A stretch of 64,000 nucleotides of DNA from Melaminivora suipulveris (GTDB taxonomy: Bacteria; Pseudomonadota; Gammaproteobacteria; Burkholderiales; Burkholderiaceae_C). Position 1 is the first letter of the stretch. Each line of letters starts with the position of its first letter. Position numbers and translations under genes: made by a program. Location of the stretch: the NCBI RefSeq assembly GCF_003008575.1, contig NZ_CP027667.1:2112501-2176500 (forward strand), read 5' to 3'. Positions 35,101 through 43,564 of this stretch are shown here, in pieces. The notes below the pieces were generated by a model. It was given only the letters and a program-made list of their open reading frames with translations. It ran no database searches and was not told where the DNA came from.

Positions 35101-35285
35101 TTCGCTCGCCCATGGCGGTGGCCGTCATCGGCGGGTTGATCACCTCCACGGTGCTGAGCCTGCTGGTGGTGCCGGCGGTATTCACCTGGATCGACGACTT
35201 CGAGCACTGGTTCGTCGGGCTCTTCCGGCGCCCGCGCGGCGGCCACGCCGCTGCGCCTGAGGCAGCCCCGACGACGACGCCATGA
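32181..35285 (+). CDS. RND-family efflux pump permease (AcrB-like)
   Basis: 1034 residues, full length for the hydrophobe/amphiphile efflux group. Opens with a membrane helix (IRNPIPAAMLFVLLTLGGLM), two large periplasmic loops, and twelve helices in two sets. Helix 4 carries the proton-relay pair in VVGILVDDAIVEVENIVRHL (about residues 393-412), followed by LIAVFLPTAFMSGIAGRFFK. The second half has LIMLMGIATKNSILLVEYA. Drives proton-coupled export of drugs or other amphiphiles. Overlaps the next gene by four bases (ATGA). Confidence 0.95.
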   Translation: MNLSAWSIRNPIPAAMLFVLLTLGGLMAFRAMKVQNFPDMDLPIVIVQAALPGAAPGQLEADVARKIENAIATTQGVKHITTTLVDGMASIAAEFQLEKPVQEAVDDVRSAVARVRSDLPADLRDPIVNKFEFTSQPIAAFAIASSTMDDEALSWFIDDTLTRRLLAVPGVGAITRVGGVTREVRVALDPLKLQALGATAADVSRQLRQVQLESAGGRLELGGGEQALRTQATVQTAAELARLEIALPGARHVRLDQVASITDTVAEPRSAAMLDGKPVIGFEVTRSRGASEIEVGAGVQQALDALRADHPDLTLTRTVDFVDIAQDEYDSSMRLLYEGAILAVVVVWLFLRDWRATIVSAVALPLSVIPAFIGMQMLGFSINIITLLALSLVVGILVDDAIVEVENIVRHLRMGKSPYQAAMEAADEIGLAVIATTFTLIAVFLPTAFMSGIAGRFFKQFGWTAALAVFFSLVVARLLTPMMSAYILKPMVDLEREPRWLAAYMRMSEWCIRHRLWTLIGALLFFAGSLALIPLLPSGFIPADDNAQTQVTLELAPGTKLADTRATALLAAERARQVGHIESIYTTIGAGSAGADPASSSAASADPRIATLTLRMTPRSERPRKQVIEERLRAAMQDVPGVRVKVGLGGSNDKYIVALASDDPQALADSAREVERGLRGIAGIGGISSTASLVRPEIAIRPDFARAADLGVTSQAIAETLRVATVGDYEQYLPKLNLAQRQVPIVVRLNDAAREDLDTLSRLTVPGNRGPVRLGEIAELSMSGGPAVIKRYDRSRNVNFEIELGSRGLGEVTEAVHNLAAVKNLPASVRLIDVGDAEMMGELFASFGLAMLTGVVCIYIVLVLLFKDFLQPVTILAALPLSLGGAFVALLLARQSFSMPSLIGLIMLMGIATKNSILLVEYAIMARRERGMTRLEALLDACHKRARPIIMTTLAMGAGMLPIALGLGGADMSFRSPMAVAVIGGLITSTVLSLLVVPAVFTWIDDFEHWFVGLFRRPRGGHAAAPEAAPTTTP

Positions 35286-36478
35286 AACTTCTGACTCTGG
35301 ACATCGACTCCATCCAGCTCGGCCAGCCGCTGCCCTTCGTGCTGCGCGGCGCCGACGGCAAGCTGCTGGCGCAGCGCGGCTACGTCATCCGCAACCGCCA
35401 GGAGCTGGACGTGCTGCTGGCGCGTGGCCTCAAGCTGTGCATCGACATCGAGGAATCCGCAGGCAGCCACCGCGCCTACCTGGCGCAGATGCAGCAGATG
35501 CTGCTGTCGCAGGCGCCGCTGGGGCAGATCGCGGCGATGAAGCTGTCGGCGGCGCAGCAGGTCCGCCCCGGCGCGCAGGCCGCAGCCGACTGGGCCGGCC
35601 TGCAGGAGCGCGCCACGCAGCTGCTGCGCACGCCCGGATCGTCCGACTTCGCGCCGCGCCTGCAGGCGCTGCACCAGGAGCTGGCGCGCCAGTGCCGCGA
35701 GGCGCCCGACAGCCTGCTGCTGGCGCTGATCTCGTTGAGCGGACGCGAGACACGCATGTACAGCGCCACCCACGCCATGCTGGTGGCCAGCGTGTGCATG
35801 CTGGTCGCCGGCGAGACGCTGGCCTGGCCGGCCGAGCAGGTCGAGCGGCTGGGACAGGCGGCGCTGTCCATGAACATCGCCATGACGGCGCTTCAGGACG
35901 ACCTGGCGCAGCAGACCGACCCGCTCACCGCCGCGCAGATCGAGGCCGTGTCCGACCACGCCGAGCATTCCGAGGCGCTCTTGCGCCGCATGGGCATGCA
36001 TGACCCGGTGTGGCTGGAGGCCGTGCGCCACCACCATGCGCGCGTGCCCGGCCCGCTGGCCAGCCGCAGCGAGGGCCTGCAGATGGCGCGGCTGATTCAG
36101 CGCGCCGACGTGTTCGGCGCGCGCATCGCGCCGCGCGCCACGCGCGCGCCCATGCTGGCCACGGCCGCCATGCAGGCGAGCTATTACGACGAGCGCCAGC
36201 AGGTGGACGAGGCCGGCGCGGCGCTGGTCAAGACGCTGGGCGTGTACCCGCCCGGCACCTATGCGCGCCTGGCGACGCAGGAGGTGGCGGTGGTGCTGCG
36301 CCGCGGCGCCAGCGCCAACACGCCACGCGTGGCCGTGGTGCTCAACCGCGACGGCCTGCCCACCGGCGAGCTGATCCCGCGCGACACCGCGCAGCCGCAG
36401 TGGAAGATCACCGCCGCCGTACCCGCCGGCGAGGTGCGCGTGCAACTGCCCCTGGCGCGGCTGCTGCCGCTGGTGTGA
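35282..36478 (+). CDS. Degenerate HD-GYP-type protein at the end of the efflux operon
   Basis: 398 residues. The N-terminal 90 residues match the small domain that precedes HD-GYP modules (LTLDIDSIQLGQPLPFVLRG, VIRNRQELDVLLARGLKLCI). The middle (about 155-300) has the HD-GYP helical layout: TRMYSATHAMLVASVCMLVA, then AALSMNIAMTALQDDL where an active enzyme would have a HDIGK-like motif, then DHAEHSEALLRRMG and EAVRHHHARVPG. The HD pair is replaced by MN, so c-di-GMP hydrolysis is doubtful; a sensor or adaptor role is possible. Overlaps the pump gene by four bases, so the link to efflux is by co-translation. Confidence 0.75.
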   Translation: MKLLTLDIDSIQLGQPLPFVLRGADGKLLAQRGYVIRNRQELDVLLARGLKLCIDIEESAGSHRAYLAQMQQMLLSQAPLGQIAAMKLSAAQQVRPGAQAAADWAGLQERATQLLRTPGSSDFAPRLQALHQELARQCREAPDSLLLALISLSGRETRMYSATHAMLVASVCMLVAGETLAWPAEQVERLGQAALSMNIAMTALQDDLAQQTDPLTAAQIEAVSDHAEHSEALLRRMGMHDPVWLEAVRHHHARVPGPLASRSEGLQMARLIQRADVFGARIAPRATRAPMLATAAMQASYYDERQQVDEAGAALVKTLGVYPPGTYARLATQEVAVVLRRGASANTPRVAVVLNRDGLPTGELIPRDTAQPQWKITAAVPAGEVRVQLPLARLLPLV

Positions 36479-36569
36479 GGCAGGGGCAGCGGAAATTTTT
36501 AAGCAAGGGGTTGGAACTTTCGGCCGCAGCCCCCATCCTTGGAAGGTGTGGCCAGGCCGGCTGGCCTGA

Positions 36570-38192
<1,623 letters not shown>

Positions 38193-38197
38193 AGAAG

Positions 38198-38263
38198 GTT
38201 GAGCGTTGTGCGTTTTGCGTTGAGCGAAACCCTGCGCACAACGCTCATCGCTCAACGCACAAC
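38198..38263. repeat. Interleaved inverted repeats between purB and yaeQ
   Basis: Arm A gagcgttgtgcg (38201-38212) pairs with 38235-38246 (12 bp), and arm B gcgttgagcg (38217-38226) pairs with 38249-38258 (10 bp). The order A-B-A'-B' means a pseudoknot or two mutually exclusive hairpins. A third option pairs 38205-38212 with 38256-38263. It fills nearly all of the 79-base gap and ends at the yaeQ ribosome-binding region. Confidence 0.6.
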
Positions 38264-38271
38264 CTCCCCCC

Positions 38272-38832
38272 ATGGCCCTCAAATCCACCATCTTCAAGGC
38301 GCATCTCGCGATCGCCGACATCGACCACGGCTACTACGCCGACCACCAGCTGACCCTGGCGCGCCACCCGAGCGAGACCGACGAGCGCATGATGGTGCGC
38401 CTGGCGGCGCTGGCGCTGCAGGCGCACGAGCTGCAGGACACCTGCGGCGGCGACGGCCAGCTCGCCTTCGGCGCCGGCCTGTCCGATCCGGACGACCCGG
38501 ACGTGTCGCTGACCGACTTCACCGGCCGCAAGCGCCTGTGGATCGAGGTCGGCCAGCCCGAGGACAAGCCGCTGGCCAAGGCCTGCTCGCGCGCCGACGC
38601 GGTGCTGGTCTACGCCTTCCATCACGCGGCCGAAGTGTGGTGGCGCGGCATCGAGGGCAAGCTGGCGCGGCTGGACCGGCTGCAGGTCTGGCGCATCCCG
38701 GCCGAGCAATCGCAGGCGCTGGCGCAGCTGGCCGAGCGCAGCATGCAGCTGCAGGCCACGGTGCAGGACGGCGCGCTCACCCTGAGCAGCGAACGCGGCA
38801 GCGTGCACCTGGAACCCCTGCGCTGGAAGTGA
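38272..38832 (+). CDS. yaeQ: YaeQ family protein
   Basis: 186 residues, the family's usual length. Shows the YaeQ pattern: MALKSTIFKAHLAIADIDHG at the start, HPSETDERMMVRLAALALQA, LWIEVGQPEDKPLAKACSRA and a C-terminal HLEPLRWK. YaeQ has a compact PD-(D/E)xK-like fold; its cellular role is unsettled (it was once linked to RfaH compensation). Follows purB, separated by a block of interleaved inverted repeats, and a dispersed repeat begins directly after its stop codon. Confidence 0.93.
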   Translation: MALKSTIFKAHLAIADIDHGYYADHQLTLARHPSETDERMMVRLAALALQAHELQDTCGGDGQLAFGAGLSDPDDPDVSLTDFTGRKRLWIEVGQPEDKPLAKACSRADAVLVYAFHHAAEVWWRGIEGKLARLDRLQVWRIPAEQSQALAQLAERSMQLQATVQDGALTLSSERGSVHLEPLRWK

Positions 38833-38898
38833 ATTTGCAGCCAAAAACGCCTTCAGTCGGCGTGGATAAAGCGTAGTCAGCTATCAGAACAATAGTGA
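38833..38898 (-). repeat. Dispersed repeat, copy 5
   Basis: Begins at the base after the yaeQ stop. Read on the minus strand: a tattg/gatagct-type hairpin, acgcttta, then ccacgccgactgaaggcg and a tttttggc tail. It separates yaeQ from the convergent DUF2007 gene. Confidence 0.8.
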
Positions 38899-38903
38899 AA
38901 AGG

Positions 38904-39209
38904 CTAGCGCGGCATCAGCGCGCCGCAGTTCCAGCACTGCTCGAAGCCGCCCTCCACCTGTTCGCCGCAGGCCGGGCAGAACCACAGGCGCTGCGGCAGC
39001 CGCTCCAGCTCGCGCAGCAGCGCGTGGGCGGGCTCCAGGTGCTCGGAGTGCTGCAGCCAGATCTCGGGCAGGCATTCGCCCGGCGGCAGATGGCCGGCCG
39101 CGGCGCCCAGGTGCTGGCGCTGCACACTGGCGGGCATGCCGGCCTCGCACAGCAGATCGCGCCACAGCGTGGCAATCGCGATGTTGGGGGCCTGGGTCAA
39201 GCGCAGCAT
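38904..39209 (-). CDS. DUF2007-type protein with C-terminal zinc ribbon
   Basis: 101 residues from the ATG at 39207-39209 (MLRLTQAPNIAIATLWRDLL); 13 extra upstream codons are open but not family-like. The N-terminal two thirds match DUF2007 (putative signal-transducing protein; LCEAGMPASVQRQHLGAAAG, LPEIWLQHSEHLEPAHALL). The end has two CxxC knuckles (FCPACG and QCWNCG), a zinc-ribbon arrangement. Role unknown. Followed upstream on the same strand by a DUF1289 protein, 43 bases away. Confidence 0.8.
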   Translation of the reverse strand: MLRLTQAPNIAIATLWRDLLCEAGMPASVQRQHLGAAAGHLPPGECLPEIWLQHSEHLEPAHALLRELERLPQRLWFCPACGEQVEGGFEQCWNCGALMPR

Positions 39210-39252
39210 GGTGGCGGGCAGGGTAGCCGGGCGGGTGCCAACCGGCAAGCTT

Positions 39253-39690
39253 TCAAATGGCCGGGCCTTCGGCGGCGCGCTCGGCGTAGCGCGTGAAGCG
39301 CAGGGCCGTGCCCTCCTGCGTGATGCGCTGCCAGACGGCGCGCTTTTGCACCGGGCTGTAGCTCAGCCAGTGCTGCACCTCCTCGAAGCTGCGCCCGCAC
39401 CCCTTGCACCGGGCGTCCCCTTGGCTGGTCGAGCAGATCGCGATGCAGGGCGTGTCCGGCGTGCTGTCGTACCAGATGAGCCACGCATCCAGCGCGGCGG
39501 CGGGCATGTCGGCCTCGGGCAATGCGCGCTGGCGCGCGTGCGCCATGCGGGCATAGACCTCGGCCAGCGCCGCGACCTGCGCAGACAGCTGCACGCCATC
39601 GGGCGAGGGCGCGCGGGCGCGCCAGAAGTTGATGGCGGCCTCGATGTCGGCGATGAAAAAAAACGCGGGGGCAGGCACGCGGCCGATCAT
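39253..39690 (-). CDS. DUF3717-DUF1289 fusion protein
   Basis: 145 residues from the ATG at 39688-39690. Residues about 12-60 match DUF3717 (IADIEAAINFWRARAPSPDG, ALAEVYARM). Residues about 80-135 are a DUF1289 cysteine motif (CIAICSTSQGDARCKGCGRS, four Cys that could bind metal) followed by EEVQHWLSYSPVQKRAVWQR. The run of A at 39656-39664 encodes the PAFFF segment and is a possible slippage site, though the frame is intact. Function unknown; DUF1289 proteins are small putative Fe-S or zinc proteins. Confidence 0.8.
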   Translation of the reverse strand: MIGRVPAPAFFFIADIEAAINFWRARAPSPDGVQLSAQVAALAEVYARMAHARQRALPEADMPAAALDAWLIWYDSTPDTPCIAICSTSQGDARCKGCGRSFEEVQHWLSYSPVQKRAVWQRITQEGTALRFTRYAERAAEGPAI

Positions 39691-39732
39691 AGGCGCCGCG
39701 CCGCGGCGCCACTTGTGTTCCAATAGCCGGCT

Positions 39733-39895
39733 TCAAAGGGGAGTAGCTCCCCGCCGACGGCCCTCTCGCAGCGGCGCGCCGGCGGATGGCAGGTCGTCAA
39801 GACGAAGCCCACCGGCTTCCGGCCTGCCAGGCATGGTGATCGACGTGTCGCGTCGCATCCCCTGCGCCGGGCAAGACCTTTGGGCGCCTGGGCGG
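39733..39895 (+). promoter_or_regulatory. yybP-ykoY manganese riboswitch upstream of terC
   Basis: The conserved 5' element aaaggggagtagctcc is at 39735-39750, gtcgtcaagacga in the middle (39796-39808), and the 3' side gcaagacctttgggcgcc (39868-39885) can close the basal helix with the 5' element. This is the pattern of the yybP-ykoY class, which binds Mn2+ and turns on TerC/MntP/P-type ATPase exporters. It lies in the 316-base gap upstream of terC, whose start is about 110 bases downstream of the aptamer, leaving room for an expression platform. Confidence 0.88.
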
Positions 39896-40006
39896 CCGCG
39901 TGCCACCACGGCCGGCCCGAGGTGTCCGCCCTGTCCCCGCGCAGGCGCTGCCCGCCGTCCATGAACCCAGGCATTGCGACAACCGTGCAACTGAGGTAAC
40001 CCCGTC

Positions 40007-40783
40007 ATGGATTTGGACTTTCTCACCCACACCCCGTTCTGGATCGCGCTCGGCCAGATCATCATCATCGACATCCTGCTGGGCGGAGACAACGCGGTCG
40101 TCATCGCCCTGGCCTGCCGCAAGCTGCCGGCGGCGCAGCGCACCAAGGGCATCATCTGGGGCACCGTCGGGGCCATCGCGCTGCGCGTGGTGCTGATCGT
40201 CTTCGCCATGCAGCTCTTGAACCTGCCGGCGCTCAAGATGGTCGGCGCGCTCCTGCTGGTGTGGATCGGCGTCAAGCTGATCGCGCCCGAGGAGGAGGAC
40301 GAGCACAGCAACATCCAGGGCAGCGACAAGCTGCTGGCGGCCATCAAGACCGTCATCGTCGCCGACCTGGTCATGAGCGTGGACAACGTCATCGCCATCG
40401 CCGGCGCTGCCCAGGGCTCGGGCGAGCACCAGACGCTGCTGGTCGTGCTGGGCCTGTTGATCTCGGTGCCGATCATCGTCTGGGGCTCGCAGCTGGTCAT
40501 CGGATTGATGGAGCGCTTCCCTGCGGTCATCACCGCCGGCGGCATGCTGCTGGGCTGGATCGCCGGCGGCATGCTGGCCACCGACCCGCTGTTCGTGAAC
40601 CACAACGAATGGCTGTGGGCTCCCAAGTGGGGCAGCTCGGACGGCAAGGGCCACGCCGAACTTCCCACCGCCATCTACTGGGCCGCGCATGTGGCCGGCG
40701 CGCTGATCGTGCTGGCGCTGGGCAAGTGGGTGGCCGCGCGCCGCGCCAGGGCGGCCGCTGCCGCCCCCGCGCGGCAAGCCTGA
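40007..40783 (+). CDS. TerC family integral membrane protein (probable Mn2+ exporter)
   Basis: 258 residues with about seven membrane helices. TerC signatures: IDILLGGDNAVVIALACRKL near 20-40 and TVIVADLVMSVDNVIAIAGA near 120-140, each with the acidic residues and Asn thought to handle the metal. A His/Glu-rich loop (EEEDEHSNIQGSD) lies between. The manganese riboswitch in its leader makes a manganese efflux role likely, possibly metalating exported proteins, rather than tellurite resistance. The ATG at 40007 follows ggtaac. Confidence 0.93.
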   Translation: MDLDFLTHTPFWIALGQIIIIDILLGGDNAVVIALACRKLPAAQRTKGIIWGTVGAIALRVVLIVFAMQLLNLPALKMVGALLLVWIGVKLIAPEEEDEHSNIQGSDKLLAAIKTVIVADLVMSVDNVIAIAGAAQGSGEHQTLLVVLGLLISVPIIVWGSQLVIGLMERFPAVITAGGMLLGWIAGGMLATDPLFVNHNEWLWAPKWGSSDGKGHAELPTAIYWAAHVAGALIVLALGKWVAARRARAAAAAPARQA

Positions 40784-40826
40784 ACGCGCCGCGCCAGCGC
40801 TGCCGGCCGCTGCTATGCTGGCCGGC

Positions 40827-41180
40827 ATGCGAATGCTCCTCAAATGGATCCTGAGCGCCGTGGCGCTCCTGTGCGTGGCCTACCTGTACGGCGGGGTGGA
40901 GGTGCGCAGCTTCGGCGCCGCCATGGTCGCGGCTTTCGTGATCGGGCTGCTGAACGTGGTGCTGCGGCCCATCCTGGTCATCCTGACGCTGCCGGTGACC
41001 ATCCTGACGCTGGGCCTGTTCCTGTTCGTCATCAACGCGCTGATGTTCTGGGCCGCCTCGGGCCTGCTCAGCGGCTTTCACGTCGCGGGCTTCGGTGCCG
41101 CGCTGCTGGGATCGCTGCTGTATTCGCTGCTGGGCCTGGTGATCGAGTCAGCGCTCGGCGGCCTGTTCTCGAAGAAGTGA
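40827..41180 (+). CDS. YvlD/DUF360 (phage-holin-like) small membrane protein
   Basis: 117 residues from the ATG at 40827 (MRMLLKWILSAVALLCVAYL). Four hydrophobic helices and the motif AAFVIGLLNVVLRPILVILT with LPVTILTLGLFLFVINALMF are diagnostic of the YvlD/DUF360 group, often mis-named holin. Role unknown, possibly envelope stress. Its last 33 bases overlap the end of the convergent M48 protease gene. Confidence 0.88.
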   Translation: MRMLLKWILSAVALLCVAYLYGGVEVRSFGAAMVAAFVIGLLNVVLRPILVILTLPVTILTLGLFLFVINALMFWAASGLLSGFHVAGFGAALLGSLLYSLLGLVIESALGGLFSKK

Positions 41181-42725
41181 TTCCACGGCGCGCAGCCGCG
41201 TGTCGATGATCGACGCCTCGACGTAGTCGGCGGCGCCGCCGCTCCTGCGCGCCAAGTCCTGCCCGGCCTTGAAACGGTCCACGGCGGCGGCGTAGTCCTG
41301 GCGCGCCACCTGGCTTTCGGCTTCGGCGCGGATGGCGCGCAGGCCCTGGCCCTGCTGTTGCCAGACTTGCGCCAGCAGCTGCCAGGCTGCGGCGTCGCGC
41401 GGATGCGTGGTCGTTCGCGTCTGCAGCGGCCCGGCCATCGCGGCGGCATCGCCCAGCGCCAGCAACGCCTGGGCGCGCAACAGCAATTCGGGCCGCGGGC
41501 TGGCGGCGCGGCCGTCCTTGCCTTCGGGCGCCGCGTCCAGCAGAGCCAGCGCGGCCTTCGGCGCGCCAGCGGTCAGCTCCAGCTCGGCGCCCAGCAGCCG
41601 CGCCTGGCGCAGGGCGGCGGCATCGCTCTGTGCCGCCTGCTGCAGGCCCGCCAGCGCCTTGCGCGCAGCGGCCCAGTCGGACAGCTGCATGGCGCTTAGA
41701 GCGGCGGCGTACCAGGCGGTGGCGCGCTCGGGCTGCGGGCGGGTGGCAAAGCCGGCGTCCTGGGGCCCCGCCAGCCACTGGCGCCAGACGTCGATGCCGG
41801 GGCGCATCAGCACGCGCGCGCGGGCGGCCATCATGGCGTGCTCCAGCGTCGGCGGCGCCGGGCGCGGCGCGTCGTGGGCGATGCGGCTTTGCATGTCGGC
41901 GATGCGCTGCGTGGTCAGCGGGTGGCTGCGCAGGTAGGGCCAGCTGCCGTTGTCGTTGATGCGATTGGCCTGCTGCAGCTTGTCGAACATGGCCACGAAG
42001 CCCTGCGGCGCGAAGCCGGCGGGCTGCATCAGGCCGTAGCCGATGCGGTCGGCCTCGCGCTCCATGTCGCGCGAGAAGTTCAGTTGGTTCTGCACCGCCA
42101 GCGCCTGCCCGCCGACCACCAGCGCCTGCGCCGCCTCGGGGCTCTTGGCGGCGGCCAGCGCGCCCAGGATCAGCGCGCCGATCATGAGTGGCGTCTGTCG
42201 GCCCTGCTGCGAGATCAGGCGCGAGATGTGCCTCTGGGTGACGTGGCTGAGCTCGTGCGCCAGCACCGAGGCCAGTTCGTCGCGCGTGGCCACCACCCCG
42301 ATCAGTCCCAGGTGCAGGCCGAAGTAGCCGCCGGGCAGGGCGAAGGCGTTGACCGAGCGGTCGCGCCCGAGCAGGATTTCCCAGGCGAAGCGCTCGTCGA
42401 TATCGGCGCCCAGCTCGCCGCGCGCGCGCGCCGCCGCCAGCAGGGGCTGGAAGATGCCCTGCACGTATTCCAGCAGCACGGCATCGTCGATGTAGTCCGG
42501 GTCGCGGTACAGCTCGCGGATGATGCGGTCGCCCAGCTTGCGCTCGGCCGCGGCGGTGAGGTCCAGGCCGTCGCCCAGCGTGGGCAGCGCGGGCTGGGCG
42601 TGCGCTCGGGAGGCCAGCGGCAGGTTGACCATGGTGGCGGCCGTTGTTGCTATCAAGAATGAAGCAATATACCTATGTAACACGCCGACCAAAGGCCTTT
42701 TGGGCTTGAAAACGTTGCGCACCAT
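41148..42725 (-). CDS. M48-family metalloprotease, BepA-like, with TPR tail
   Basis: 525 residues from the ATG at 42723-42725. HELSH at 157-161 is the zinc-binding HExxH, and SRDMEREADRIGYGLM supplies the third ligand. The last 200 residues are alanine-rich TPR-like helices. This matches BepA/YfgC, a periplasmic protease and chaperone for LptD and BAM assembly. The secretion signal is about residues 1-43, with cleavage expected after SRAHA. Residues about 5-25 of it are encoded by a dispersed repeat; the next Met (residue 32) would leave almost no hydrophobic core, so the upstream start seems needed. Confidence 0.9.
   Translation of the reverse strand: MVRNVFKPKRPLVGVLHRYIASFLIATTAATMVNLPLASRAHAQPALPTLGDGLDLTAAAERKLGDRIIRELYRDPDYIDDAVLLEYVQGIFQPLLAAARARGELGADIDERFAWEILLGRDRSVNAFALPGGYFGLHLGLIGVVATRDELASVLAHELSHVTQRHISRLISQQGRQTPLMIGALILGALAAAKSPEAAQALVVGGQALAVQNQLNFSRDMEREADRIGYGLMQPAGFAPQGFVAMFDKLQQANRINDNGSWPYLRSHPLTTQRIADMQSRIAHDAPRPAPPTLEHAMMAARARVLMRPGIDVWRQWLAGPQDAGFATRPQPERATAWYAAALSAMQLSDWAAARKALAGLQQAAQSDAAALRQARLLGAELELTAGAPKAALALLDAAPEGKDGRAASPRPELLLRAQALLALGDAAAMAGPLQTRTTTHPRDAAAWQLLAQVWQQQGQGLRAIRAEAESQVARQDYAAAVDRFKAGQDLARRSGGAADYVEASIIDTRLRAVESLLREQAAER
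42651..42712 (+). repeat. Dispersed repeat, copy 6, inside a signal peptide
   Basis: Begins gttgctatca, continues aatatacctatgtaacacg, then gccgaccaaaggccttttgg. On the minus strand the same bases encode most of the signal peptide of the M48 protease. Confidence 0.75.
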
Positions 42726-42839
42726 GCTCCTTTTGCCTGCCAGGGCGGGCCGGGCGCCCGCCGACTTATGATGCCCCGGCCGGGTGAAGGTTTCCTGGTC
42801 CCGGCCTTCGCTGCCCTGTAGCCCCTCTTGCGCCCCCCC

Positions 42840-43331
42840 ATGACCCAGTCTTCGTCCCCCAGCCCGCTGACCCACTTCGACGCCCAGGGCCAGGCACACA
42901 TGGTCGACGTCGGCGCCAAGCCGGCCACGCACCGCACGGCAGTGGCCAGCGGCCGCATCCAGATGCAGCCGGCCACCCTGGCGCTGATCGAATCGGGCAG
43001 CGCCAAGAAAGGTGACGTGCTGGGCGTGGCGCGTATCGCCGCCATCATGGGCGCCAAGAAGACCAGCGAGCTGATCCCGCTGTGCCACCCGCTGGCGCTG
43101 ACACGCGTGGCGGTCGAGTTCGAATTGCTGTCCGAGGCCAGCAGCGTGCAGTGCACGGCGACGGTGGAGACGCTCGGCCAGACCGGCGTGGAGATGGAGG
43201 CGCTGACGGCAGTGCAGGTGGCGCTTTTGACCATCTACGACATGTGCAAGGCGGCGGACAAGCGCATGGTCATGCAGGACGTGCGCGTGCTGGAAAAGCA
43301 CGGGGGCAAATCGGGTAGCTTCGTGGCCTGA
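42840..43331 (+). CDS. moaC: Cyclic pyranopterin monophosphate synthase
   Basis: 163 residues from the ATG at 42840 ([14 protein letters not shown]). MoaC signatures: [77 protein letters not shown] and [20 protein letters not shown]. It acts with MoaA in the first step of molybdenum cofactor synthesis, turning 3',8-cyclo-GTP into cyclic pyranopterin monophosphate. Divergent from the M48 protease; no other moa gene in the window. Confidence 0.96.
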   Translation: MTQSSSPSPLTHFDAQGQAHMVDVGAKPATHRTAVASGRIQMQPATLALIESGSAKKGDVLGVARIAAIMGAKKTSELIPLCHPLALTRVAVEFELLSEASSVQCTATVETLGQTGVEMEALTAVQVALLTIYDMCKAADKRMVMQDVRVLEKHGGKSGSFVA

Positions 43332-43411
43332 GACTGTTTCTGGACCGCCTGCGGTGCCCGGCAGCATGCGGCTTGCGCGCTGTCTTGCGCCACCATGAGA
43401 GGACGATCTGG

Positions 43412-43488
43412 TGGCCTGCCCGGAGGGACTCGAACCCCCGACCTATTGCTTAGAAGGCAATTGCTCTATCCGGTTGAGCTACGGGCAG
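43412..43488 (-). tRNA. tRNA-Arg(TCT)
   Basis: Read on the minus strand: acceptor ctgcccg pairs with cgggcag, D-arm gctcaaccggatagagc, anticodon stem ttgc/gcaa around the loop cttctaa (anticodon TCT, AGA codons), T-arm gggggttcgagtccctc, discriminator G and an encoded CCA (43412-43414). All stems pair. This tRNA reads a codon that is rare in this GC-rich genome. Confidence 0.96.
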
Positions 43489-43564
43489 TGGTGGCGCTGC
43501 CAAGGGTCGGCATCATACTGCCCTGGTGCGAGCCATCCGCGCACACCGTATTCAGGAGCCGACC

